Below, piece after piece: positions 49,475-57,565 of a stretch of 62,603 nt of DNA. Position numbers and translations under genes: made by a program. The stretch is taken from contig JAFGCD010000037.1 in the NCBI GenBank assembly GCA_016932835.1, positions 1 through 62,603 of the forward strand. The letters run 5' to 3'. Numbering within the stretch: position 1 is the first letter of the stretch; each line of letters opens with the position of its first letter. The notes beneath the pieces are model-generated. The model made no database searches. It saw only the letters and a list, made by a program, of their open reading frames with translations, and was not told where the DNA came from. Source of the DNA: Sedimentisphaerales bacterium (GTDB lineage Bacteria > Planctomycetota > Phycisphaerae > Sedimentisphaerales > Anaerobacaceae).

Positions 49475-50386
49475 ATGGCTGACGTTGACCCGGCTGGGGC
49501 GTTGAAGGATTTTCAAGCGAAACATGATTTTTTCGTGGGCATCGATTCGGACGGGTGCGCGTTCGATACTATGGGTATCAAGCAGAGGGAGTGCTTTTGT
49601 CCGTGGCTGATCGGCTATTTCGGTTTGCAGCCCGTCTCGCGGGCGGCGCGGGAGTGCAAGGATTTTGCGGATTTGTTTTCGAAGACTCGCGGCGCCAATC
49701 GTCACAAGACATCCAAGCGGATAATAGCGGAACTGCTTCCGAGCCATCCGATGACGAAGGCTATGAAGTTCAAGGTTCCACAGTTTCCTCACTACTTTGC
49801 GTGGGTCGATGACCCGAAGAGCCTTCTGAGCAACGACGGCCTTAAACAGGCTATCGGTGCGGCGAGCAACCCTGAAGCGAAGGCGGAATTAGAGAATGTT
49901 CTGGCGTGGAGCGAGAAGGTCAACGAGGCGGTCGGCCAAATCGTCAAAGGGATGCCGCCTTTTCCGGGGGTTCGCGAGTGTCTGGAGAAGATTCAGCCCA
50001 TGGCCGACGCTATCGTTGTCTCCTCGACCCCTGTCGAGGCGCTGATTCGGGAGTGGGAGGAGCACGATATCGCCAAGTATGTTGCTGTAATCGCGGGCCA
50101 GGAAATGGGTAAGAAATCCGAGCACCTCGACTACGCGACGACCGGCAAATATGCAAAGGAGAACGTCATAATGATCGGCGACGCCCCCGGTGACATGAAG
50201 GCGGCGAAGGCCAACAACGTGTTGTTTTATCCGATCAATCCGGGCAATGAGATCGAATCGTGGAAACGATTCAAAGATGAGGCGTTCGATAAGTTCATCC
50301 ACGGCGAGTACGCAGGAGAATACGAGAAGAAGGTAATCGCGGAGTTCGATACGTATTTGCCGGAATTGCCGCCCTGGGAAAAATAG
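49475..50386 (+). CDS. HAD-superfamily phosphatase-like protein
   Basis: A 303-residue HAD hydrolase. Motif I is DSDGC (two Asp, near residue 24-26), motif II VSST, motif III Lys in the following helix, motif IV GDAPGDM. The helical cap between motifs I and II is large (about residues 40-170). It probably removes phosphate from a sugar phosphate or similar small molecule. AGGAGAAGAG precedes the ATG. It lies between the SDR and LarA-like genes. Confidence 0.85.
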   Translation: MADVDPAGALKDFQAKHDFFVGIDSDGCAFDTMGIKQRECFCPWLIGYFGLQPVSRAARECKDFADLFSKTRGANRHKTSKRIIAELLPSHPMTKAMKFKVPQFPHYFAWVDDPKSLLSNDGLKQAIGAASNPEAKAELENVLAWSEKVNEAVGQIVKGMPPFPGVRECLEKIQPMADAIVVSSTPVEALIREWEEHDIAKYVAVIAGQEMGKKSEHLDYATTGKYAKENVIMIGDAPGDMKAAKANNVLFYPINPGNEIESWKRFKDEAFDKFIHGEYAGEYEKKVIAEFDTYLPELPPWEK

Positions 50387-50448
50387 TTATCGCGTGTGTG
50401 ACAAGTACCTGAGGCGCAAACAAGTTTGCTGCATACCCTACGAAGACT

Positions 50449-51720
50449 ATGGTTATCTCACGAGAAAACAGAGACGGTTTCGTTACGAAGGAGCAGGCGG
50501 GCGAGGCGGTTGGCGAGTTTTTTGCGAAGAATGATTGCGCGGGCAAGCGGGTACTGCTGATTATTCCGGATAATACGCGGTCGGGTCCTATCGGGGAGGT
50601 GTTCAAGCTGATATACGGGCAAATCGGAGAGAAAGCCGAGGCGCTGGATTGCCTGGTTGCGCTGGGGACGCATCAGCCCATGAGCGAGGAGCAGATTTGC
50701 AGCAGGCTATCGATGTCGCCAGCGGAATGGAGAGGCAAGTACGCATCGGTGAAGTTTTTCAATCACGAGTGGAACAAGGCCGAGACTTTCACATCGATCG
50801 GGAAGATATCGGCGGACGAGATCGAGGAGATCAGCGGAGGACTGTTTCGGGAAGAGGTGGATATTGCAATCAATAAGCTGATTTTCGATTACGACGAGTT
50901 TTTTATCTTAGGGCCTGTGTTTCCTCACGAGGTTGTGGGTTTTTCGGGGGGGCACAAGTACATCTTTCCGGGCATTGCGGGTGACGATATTATTCATTTT
51001 TTCCACTGGCTCGGGGCGGTGGTGACGAATCCTCTAATCAACGGCGAGAAGTGGACGGTGACGCGGAAGGTGGTGGAGAAGGCGGCGTCGTTTATCGATG
51101 TGCCGCACCGGCTTATAGCCATCGTAGCGCTTCTTGACGAGTTGAAGGGTATCTTCCTGGGCGACTGCGTCGAGGCGTGGGAGAAGGCTGCGGACCTTTC
51201 GGAACAAGTGCATATCGTTTACAAGGACAGGACGTTCAATACGATTCTCGGTCTTGCTCCGGAGATGTACGACGATATATGGACTGCGGGGAAGGTGATG
51301 TACAAGCTGGAACCGATTATCGCCGACGGCGGGACGCTTATTATCTACGCACCGCATATCACGGAGATTTCGTACACTCACGGCAAGTGGCTCGACAAGA
51401 TCGGGTATCATACGCGGGACTACTTCCGGAGCCGAATGCACGAATTCGAGGGTATTCCTCGCGGGGTAATTGCGCATTCGACGCACGTCAAGGGTATCGG
51501 GACATATATCGACGGCGTAGAGAAGGCGCGAGTGAACGTGGTTTTAGCAACGGGGATTTCGGAAGAGCGATGCAGGAAGGTGAATTTAGGTTATATGGAT
51601 CCGGGTCAAATCAAGGTCGCGGACTACAGGAACAGAGAGGATGAGGGGGTTCTCGTGGTGGACCACGCCGGGGAGGTTCTGCACCGACTGACCGACGGGC
51701 GGATTCCGACAATTCCTTGA
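50449..51720 (+). CDS. LarA-like nickel-pincer racemase/epimerase (DUF2088)
   Basis: A 423-residue LarA homologue. DNTRS (41-45), ALGTHQPMSEEQ (71-82), His106, His160 and GFSGGHKYIFPGIAG (164-178, Lys170 and His183/His186 following) match the LarA signature: a Lys that binds the cofactor, catalytic His residues and a nickel-ligand His. LarA homologues racemise or epimerise alpha-hydroxy acids using the nickel-pincer nucleotide made by LarB, LarC and LarE; LarE is 5 kb away. LarB and LarC are not in the window. Known substrates in the family include lactate, malate and gluconate. The neighbouring uronate and 6-phosphogluconate genes make an aldonate the best guess. The stop overlaps the next ATG (TGATG). 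Confidence 0.9.
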   Translation: MVISRENRDGFVTKEQAGEAVGEFFAKNDCAGKRVLLIIPDNTRSGPIGEVFKLIYGQIGEKAEALDCLVALGTHQPMSEEQICSRLSMSPAEWRGKYASVKFFNHEWNKAETFTSIGKISADEIEEISGGLFREEVDIAINKLIFDYDEFFILGPVFPHEVVGFSGGHKYIFPGIAGDDIIHFFHWLGAVVTNPLINGEKWTVTRKVVEKAASFIDVPHRLIAIVALLDELKGIFLGDCVEAWEKAADLSEQVHIVYKDRTFNTILGLAPEMYDDIWTAGKVMYKLEPIIADGGTLIIYAPHITEISYTHGKWLDKIGYHTRDYFRSRMHEFEGIPRGVIAHSTHVKGIGTYIDGVEKARVNVVLATGISEERCRKVNLGYMDPGQIKVADYRNREDEGVLVVDHAGEVLHRLTDGRIPTIP

Positions 51721-53069
51721 TGGATATCCAGACTATGAAGACAGCACGGAACGTTCTCGGCATAGTTCTGGTTGCGGCTGTTGTTGACATATCGTGTGCC
51801 GACCCGGCCGAAACCGCCACGCCACGGGCTCGCCCGTCGATTCCGTATGTAGCGACCCGGAGCGACACCGTCCAGGATATGCTCTGGATCGCGAATGCTG
51901 GAAAGGACGATATACTGTACGATCTTGGTTCGGGCGACGGGCGTATCGTGATTGCGGCAGTGAGCGATTCTAACGTTCGTCGAGCCGTTGGCATTGAGAT
52001 CGACCCCAACCGTGTCGCCGAAAGCCGCAAAAACGCACGAAAAGCCCGCGTAACAAAGCGCATCGAGTTTATCGAGGGCGATTTGTTCGCAACCGATTTC
52101 AGCCGGGCCAGCATCGTAACCCTCTTTTTAGGACGCCGCCAGAACATCAAGCTGCGCCCGAAAATGCTTCGCATCCTCAAGCCCGGCACGCGCATTGTCT
52201 CGCATCAGTTTGGAATGGGCGAATGGGAGGCAGACAAAGCGTTTACTGTGCGAACAAAGTACCTTGGAATGTACGGCGAAGCGTGGAATCCGTTCGCGCT
52301 TAATAAAAAGGTGCCTGACTACAATGGTAACGAGAGCCACTTCGGGACCAGCAACAAGATTATGATGTGGGTGGTCCCGCCCCCTATCGCCGGCATCTGG
52401 CGTGGAAAGGTCAAGACAGAGCAGGGGCTGCAAAACCTGAAATTGACCTTACATCAGCGCCTGTCAGAAGTCACTGGAAGATTCAAGCTCAGCGGCAAGA
52501 CCGACATGGAAGGATGGGTGTCGGCCGAGTTATGGGGCAACCACACGCGTCTTTGGTGCAAACCCGACAAAGTACCGTATGGCCGGTTCGAGTTGAGATT
52601 CGACGGGCACGTCCATGAGAACACGATGAAGGGAACACTGGCGGTGGTGGACAGGGGCAAGATTCAGGAATGCGAATGGAAAGCCCGGCGAGACACGGTG
52701 GACTTCACAGGCATGTGGGAGTGGCCCTGTGCCTCCGATCCCCGTTTGGTACAACTGCTCATTGAGCGACGCGACGGCCGTTTATTTGCGACGTATTTTG
52801 ATCAAGGCCAAGAAACACCTGTCACCGATTTCTACGATTGGCGGGGAGGATTCTACTTCACATTGATGATTGGCCGCGAGGACAATGGCAGCATTAGAAT
52901 CACAGAGGATACCGGCTGGCTGATCGGCGAAGCCATTCTCGATGACGATGTACTCAAAGGAAGGATCGAGTTCTATCCATTGTCAGAAAATATGTCCGGC
53001 GAACCTGACGAAGGAAAGGCATCTCGGCCCGTGATCAAGGATTGGACGCCCCGACTCGTCAAGCCATAA
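51720..53069 (+). CDS. Probable exported SAM-dependent methyltransferase
   Basis: A 449-residue protein. An N-terminal hydrophobic stretch (NVLGIVLVAAVVDISC) looks like a signal peptide, perhaps a lipobox-like one, although ISC is not canonical. A class I methyltransferase domain follows (about 50-220): DLGSGDGRIVIAA (motif I), GIEIDPN (motif II), GRRQNIKLRPKMLRILKPGTRIVSHQFGMGEW. The C-terminal half (about 220-449) is beta-rich and unknown, with repeated GxW phrases (GIWRGKVKT, GMWEW). Its start codon overlaps the LarA-like gene's stop. SAM is not normally available outside the cytoplasm, so location and function are uncertain. In-frame ATG at residue 6 (MKTARN) is an alternative start. Confidence 0.8.
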   Translation: MDIQTMKTARNVLGIVLVAAVVDISCADPAETATPRARPSIPYVATRSDTVQDMLWIANAGKDDILYDLGSGDGRIVIAAVSDSNVRRAVGIEIDPNRVAESRKNARKARVTKRIEFIEGDLFATDFSRASIVTLFLGRRQNIKLRPKMLRILKPGTRIVSHQFGMGEWEADKAFTVRTKYLGMYGEAWNPFALNKKVPDYNGNESHFGTSNKIMMWVVPPPIAGIWRGKVKTEQGLQNLKLTLHQRLSEVTGRFKLSGKTDMEGWVSAELWGNHTRLWCKPDKVPYGRFELRFDGHVHENTMKGTLAVVDRGKIQECEWKARRDTVDFTGMWEWPCASDPRLVQLLIERRDGRLFATYFDQGQETPVTDFYDWRGGFYFTLMIGREDNGSIRITEDTGWLIGEAILDDDVLKGRIEFYPLSENMSGEPDEGKASRPVIKDWTPRLVKP

Positions 53070-53199
53070 GGGGCATAATGCGTCATCGGCCTCTGCATTG
53101 GAAGTTCTTGATTATCTCACCCGTGCCGGTATTATTGCGTTCGTTGAGGCGCGATATCGGCCCGGGCAATTATTCACACATTATAAAGGGACAGGTAAA

Positions 53200-55311
53200 A
53201 TGACGAATCAGAAAAGGATTTTTGCAGCGTTATTGACGATTGTTTTTGTTGCGAGCGGGTCTATGTGCGGAGCGGCATTCGGGGCGAAGACAGTTACGCT
53301 CGAATCGCTTCTTGAAGAGATGGTCAGCCGGGAGACGATTGCCCGGCTGGGCGATCCTGCTTATACGTGCAGGCAGTTCAGCAGTTACGACCGCAATTCG
53401 ACCGAGCCGGGCTCGCCGACTTGGTGGGCGAATTGGGACCGGAGCTATTTCGTGCGTGTGGAGGAGAATGACGGGAGAAAAGAACATGTGATGATGGACG
53501 CCGAGGGTCCCGGGGCGATAGTCCGGATATGGGCGACGTGGCACGGGCCGGGCGGGGGACAGTTCAGCAACGGCACTCTACGGTTCTATCTCGATGGGAA
53601 GGCCAAGCCCGTCATCGAAGGGCCCTGCGAAGACCTTATCAGCAAGGCCGTTCTTGCGGGGGCGCCGCTTTCGGAGAGCGTTTCGCCGGAGACGGAGTAC
53701 AAGCATCGCGGCCACAATCTTTATCTGCCTATTCCATACGCCAAGGGCTGCAAGGTGACATACGAGACGGACGTTCTGATGGACGAGGGGGCCCGCAAGG
53801 GCGAAGCTCTTTATTATCAGATTAACTACCGGACTTACAAGGGCGGGACCAAGGTCGAATCGTTTACGATGGATGGGCTCAGAGCGGCGAAGGCGACGCT
53901 CGGCCGAGTCGAGAAGATGCTCCAAGATAACGACCGTTCCGGGGCAGCCGATCTCGACAGAAACACGCTCGAAGCGACTCTCGGCCCGAACGGGAGCAAA
54001 TCGATTTCCATCAAAGGGCCCAGGGCTATTCGGTCGCTGGAATTCAAGCTGGAAGCGGACGACCTTGCCCAGGCGCTTCGTTCGACTATTCTGAAGGCGA
54101 CGTTCGACGGGGAGCAGACGATATGGTGTCCTATCGGGGATTTTTTCGGGACGGGCTATCACATTCGTCCTCACGCGACGTGGTACACGGCGGTGTCTAA
54201 AGATAACACTCTGGCGTGCTACTGGGTAATGCCGTTCAGGAAGGAGGCGAAGATCGAGATTCTTAACGTCGGCTCACAGAACGTCAAGCTGACCAAGGGT
54301 TTGATCGGGACGGGGCCCTGGAAGTGGGACAAGCGGTCGTGCTATTTCCACGCGGGCTGGCGGCAGTGGCCTGAGATACGGACGCAGTCAAATAAGGCGG
54401 CGAAAGACCTCGGCGCGTTCGATTTGACCTGGGTTAAAGTTCAAGGCAAAGGGACTTACGTCGGGGATGTTTTGACGCTTTTCAACACTGCCAACGCCTG
54501 GTGGGGCGAGGGCGACGAGAAGATATATGTTGACGGGGAGGCATTTCCGTCGCACATCGGGACGGGGAGTGAGGATTACTACGGCTATGCGTGGTGCAAG
54601 CCGGCGTTTTTCGAGTCTGCCTTTCACGCCCAGCCGAGCGGGGAGGGGAATTTTACTCCGGGCTTTACGGTGAACAGTCGGTTTCGCGCTCTGGATGCGA
54701 TACCGTTTACCAAGTCGATCCGGTTCGATATGGAGCTTTGGCACTGGGCGGCGACGACGATGAGCTACTCGCCGACTACGTTCTGGTACGCCAGGGGCGG
54801 GGCGGAGTGTGACATCAAGCCCGACCCCAGAGAGGCGAACCGGGCGATTCCGAAATCAGTGGATGATATCATCAAGCCCAGGCGGGTGGACGGCGCGCTG
54901 GAAGGCGAGAAGCTGACGGTTGCCGAACGGACGGGCGGCGTTACCGAGGTTCAGAATATCGCAACTTTCAACTGGTCGGGCAACGCGCAGTTGTGGTGGC
55001 GCGACGGCAAGGCGGACGATACGATGACGGTGAAATTCGATGTGGGGGAGGGAGGCGATTACGACGTGACTCTGGGTATCACCAAGGCGGTCGATTATGG
55101 TATTTTCCGCATTTCAATCAACGACGAGACGATAGTTGAATCGGCGGACATGTTCAATCCGTCGGTTGTCGCCGAGGATATGAAGGTCGGGCGATGCAAG
55201 CTGGTTGCAGGCAAGAACAAGCTGAAGGTGACAATCCTCGGCGCGAATGCCGCAGCCGTGAAGAAACACATGTTCGGGCTGGATTATATTCTGGCGGTCA
55301 AAGCGAAGTAG
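53200..55311 (+). CDS. Exported GH172 (DUF2961) glycoside hydrolase-like protein
   Basis: A 703-residue exported protein. The signal peptide is IFAALLTIVFVASGSMCGAAFGA. The main domain (about 45-470) is DUF2961/GH172, recognisable by the YDRNSTEPGSP-type opening, ATWHGPGGG and the GTGSEDYYGYAW motif. GH172 enzymes act on D-arabinofuranosides or difructose anhydrides. The C-terminal part (about 590-700: VKFDVGEGGDYDVTLGITKAVDYGIF) is a beta-sandwich that may bind carbohydrate. The ATG at 53200 is used rather than the ATG 34 codons earlier because the signal peptide starts there and AGG precedes it. Confidence 0.9.
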   Translation: MTNQKRIFAALLTIVFVASGSMCGAAFGAKTVTLESLLEEMVSRETIARLGDPAYTCRQFSSYDRNSTEPGSPTWWANWDRSYFVRVEENDGRKEHVMMDAEGPGAIVRIWATWHGPGGGQFSNGTLRFYLDGKAKPVIEGPCEDLISKAVLAGAPLSESVSPETEYKHRGHNLYLPIPYAKGCKVTYETDVLMDEGARKGEALYYQINYRTYKGGTKVESFTMDGLRAAKATLGRVEKMLQDNDRSGAADLDRNTLEATLGPNGSKSISIKGPRAIRSLEFKLEADDLAQALRSTILKATFDGEQTIWCPIGDFFGTGYHIRPHATWYTAVSKDNTLACYWVMPFRKEAKIEILNVGSQNVKLTKGLIGTGPWKWDKRSCYFHAGWRQWPEIRTQSNKAAKDLGAFDLTWVKVQGKGTYVGDVLTLFNTANAWWGEGDEKIYVDGEAFPSHIGTGSEDYYGYAWCKPAFFESAFHAQPSGEGNFTPGFTVNSRFRALDAIPFTKSIRFDMELWHWAATTMSYSPTTFWYARGGAECDIKPDPREANRAIPKSVDDIIKPRRVDGALEGEKLTVAERTGGVTEVQNIATFNWSGNAQLWWRDGKADDTMTVKFDVGEGGDYDVTLGITKAVDYGIFRISINDETIVESADMFNPSVVAEDMKVGRCKLVAGKNKLKVTILGANAAAVKKHMFGLDYILAVKAK

Positions 55312-55373
55312 CGCCGGACAGTCAATATGGGCCTGAGACAGTATGCTGCGAAAGGTGGTCTTTATTCGAAGGC

Positions 55374-55402
55374 CAGATCCTTCGCTTCGCTCAGGATGAC
55401 AT
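55374..55402 (+). repeat. Dispersed short palindromic repeat, copy 4
   Basis: CAGATCCTTCGCTTCGCTCAGGATGACAT: ATCCT and AGGAT are inverted and the ends (AGAT...ATGAC) match the copies at 46583-46814. Confidence 0.6.
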
Positions 55403-55574
55403 GGGGCGGGGCAGCCAAGGAGGCATCGGAACAACATGTTGATTCGTCGCACAATCGGGTGTACAATGCGGTTTCGCGCAGGCGCCGAGGAGTACGGCCG
55501 GCACTGCGAAATCAAAAGTGAATTTCAGATACGAGGTTGCGGCATCGTCGCAACAAGAAAGGAAGAGAAGCAGA

Positions 55575-57026
55575 ATGGGTAAGGCTGATATCGCAGTAGT
55601 GGGTCTGGCGGTGATGGGTGAGAATCTCATCCTCAATATGGAGAGCAAGGGTTTTACGGTTGCGTGCTTCAACAGGACCGTCTCGAAAGTCGATAACTTT
55701 ATCAATGGGCGGGCGAAGGGCAAGAATATCATAGGTTGCCATTCTATCGAGGAACTCGCGGAGAACCTCGCCAAGCCCCGGAAGGTGATGCTGATGGTCA
55801 AGGCCGGCGGGGCAGTTGATGCGTTTATCGAGCAGATTCTGCCTTATCTGGAGGACGGTGACATCATAATCGACGGGGGCAATTCTCATTTTCCCGATAC
55901 GATTCGGCGGACCGAGTACGTCGAGAGCAAGGGCAAGCTTTATATCGGGACGGGGGTATCAGGCGGGGAGGAGGGGGCACTGCTCGGCCCGTCGATAATG
56001 CCGGGCGGCTCGCCAAAGGCGTGGGAATCGGTGAAGGGGATTTTTCAGAAGATATGCGCTCAGACCGATGCGGGCGAGCCGTGCTGCGACTGGGTGGGCG
56101 AGAACGGCGCGGGACACTTCGTGAAGATGGTGCATAACGGCATCGAGTACGGCGATATGCAGATGATATGCGAGACGTACCAGATGATGAGCAAGGGGCT
56201 GGGGATGACGAATGCGGAGATGCACGAGGTTTTTGCCGAGTGGAACGAGGGCGAACTCGATTCGTATCTTATCGAGATTACGCGTGACATTCTGGGCTAC
56301 AAGGACGAGGAGGGTAAGGAAGTGGTTGACGTGATTCTGGATACGGCGGGCCAGAAGGGGACGGGGAAATGGACGGCTATCGAGGCGCTTAATCTCGGCC
56401 AGCCCTTGACGCTTATCGGCGAAGCTGTCTTCGCGAGATGCCTTTCGGCGCTCAAGGAGGAACGCGTCAAGGCGGCGAAGGCGCTGAAGGGTCGCAAATC
56501 CAAGTTCAGAGGCGACAGGGAGAAATTCATCAACGACCTTCGGGCAGGGCTGTACGCCTCGAAGATCGTCAGCTATGCCCAGGGCTATCAGCTTATGCGG
56601 GCGGCGGCGGCGGAGTACAAGTGGAACCTCAATTACGGAGGCATCGCTCTGATGTGGCGAGGGGGGTGCATCATCCGGTCCGTTTTCCTGGGCAAGATAA
56701 AAGAGGCTTTCGAGAAGAAGCCGAAACTTGCGAACCTGCTGCTTGATCCGTTTTTCAAGAAGGCTGTGAAGAAGGCCCAGAGTTCATGGCGGCGTGTGGT
56801 GACCACGGCAGTGAAGCTTGGCATTGCGATGCCGGCGATAAGCTCTGCGCTGGCTTATTACGACGGGTATCGCAGCGAGCGGCTGCCGGCTAACCTGCTT
56901 CAGGCCCAGCGCGATTACTTCGGCGCTCATACTTACGAGCGTGTGGATAAGGCCAGAGGCGAGTTCTTCCATACGAACTGGACAGGACGAGGCGGCGCGA
57001 CGGCTGCTTCGACTTACGTGGTCTAA
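55575..57026 (+). CDS. gnd: 6-phosphogluconate dehydrogenase, decarboxylating
   Basis: A 483-residue enzyme that oxidises and decarboxylates 6-phosphogluconate to ribulose 5-phosphate, making NADPH. The N-terminal Rossmann motif is VGLAVMGENL (8-17). Substrate residues lie in GVSGGEEGALLGPSIMPGG and in KMVHNGIEYGDMQ (catalytic Lys and following His-Asn). The C-terminal helical domain is full length and ends TNWTGRGGATAASTYVV. GGAAGAGAAG precedes the ATG at 55575. Its place beside UxaC and the LarA-like gene points to sugar acid use. Confidence 0.97.
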   Translation: MGKADIAVVGLAVMGENLILNMESKGFTVACFNRTVSKVDNFINGRAKGKNIIGCHSIEELAENLAKPRKVMLMVKAGGAVDAFIEQILPYLEDGDIIIDGGNSHFPDTIRRTEYVESKGKLYIGTGVSGGEEGALLGPSIMPGGSPKAWESVKGIFQKICAQTDAGEPCCDWVGENGAGHFVKMVHNGIEYGDMQMICETYQMMSKGLGMTNAEMHEVFAEWNEGELDSYLIEITRDILGYKDEEGKEVVDVILDTAGQKGTGKWTAIEALNLGQPLTLIGEAVFARCLSALKEERVKAAKALKGRKSKFRGDREKFINDLRAGLYASKIVSYAQGYQLMRAAAAEYKWNLNYGGIALMWRGGCIIRSVFLGKIKEAFEKKPKLANLLLDPFFKKAVKKAQSSWRRVVTTAVKLGIAMPAISSALAYYDGYRSERLPANLLQAQRDYFGAHTYERVDKARGEFFHTNWTGRGGATAASTYVV

Positions 57027-57158
57027 AGAGTAAGGGACCGAGACGATACGCCGGAGCGTAAGGCGATGGCTTCAGAAGAAATCAAACGACTGGTAGAGGG
57101 ATTGGCGGGTATCGCAGGCTGAGCCCCCGATATAAAGACGCCTTTGCGGTGGTGTTTG

Positions 57159-57187
57159 TTGACGTCTGCCGGCGTTTTGGGTATTAT
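57159..57187 (+). promoter_or_regulatory. Promoter before the small membrane protein and uxaC
   Basis: -35 TTGACG (57159-57164), 17-bp spacer, -10 TATTAT (57182-57187). Start near 57194, about 57 nt before the small gene's ATG. Confidence 0.75.
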
Positions 57188-57250
57188 CTATCAGAAAGGC
57201 GCCACGGCCCGAAGAAGCAAATATGTGTTTAGTTTATAAGGAAGGGTATC

Positions 57251-57529
57251 ATGGGTTGGTACACGATATTCATGCTGGTGGCCTTGCCGATACTGGGAGG
57301 CGGGTGGATTGCTTATGCGATATGGAATCATAAGATTCGACAGGAAGAGAAGACCGGACCGAAGGTCGTATCCGAACGTCTTTCGAAGACACGAAGCGAC
57401 CTTTCCAACTGGGCCCAGAAGATGAAGGAACATAAATCGCCTCGCGAGCAGGCCCTGGAACGGCGCCGTCAACTCGAAGCCGAGCGTTTGCGGAAAGAAC
57501 AACAGAGCCAGCAAGATTCGAATGATTAA
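57251..57529 (+). CDS. Small single-span membrane protein of unknown function
   Basis: A 92-residue protein. Residues 4-25 (YTIFMLVALPILGGGWIAYAIW) form one membrane span. The rest is cytoplasmic, highly charged and rich in Lys, Arg, Glu and Gln, probably a helix or coiled coil (ERRRQLEAERLRKEQQSQQ). I do not recognise a family. GAAGG precedes the ATG; the gene has its own promoter and lies 36 bases before uxaC. Confidence 0.7.
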   Translation: MGWYTIFMLVALPILGGGWIAYAIWNHKIRQEEKTGPKVVSERLSKTRSDLSNWAQKMKEHKSPREQALERRRQLEAERLRKEQQSQQDSND

Positions 57530-57565
57530 CCGGCCAACGGCCAGGACTTATGACGAGGGAAACCA

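Noticed and set aside
57066..57122. An 18-codon open frame (starting MASEEIKRL) after gnd
   Set aside because: Too short, no ribosome binding site, and no sign of conservation can be judged from one sequence.
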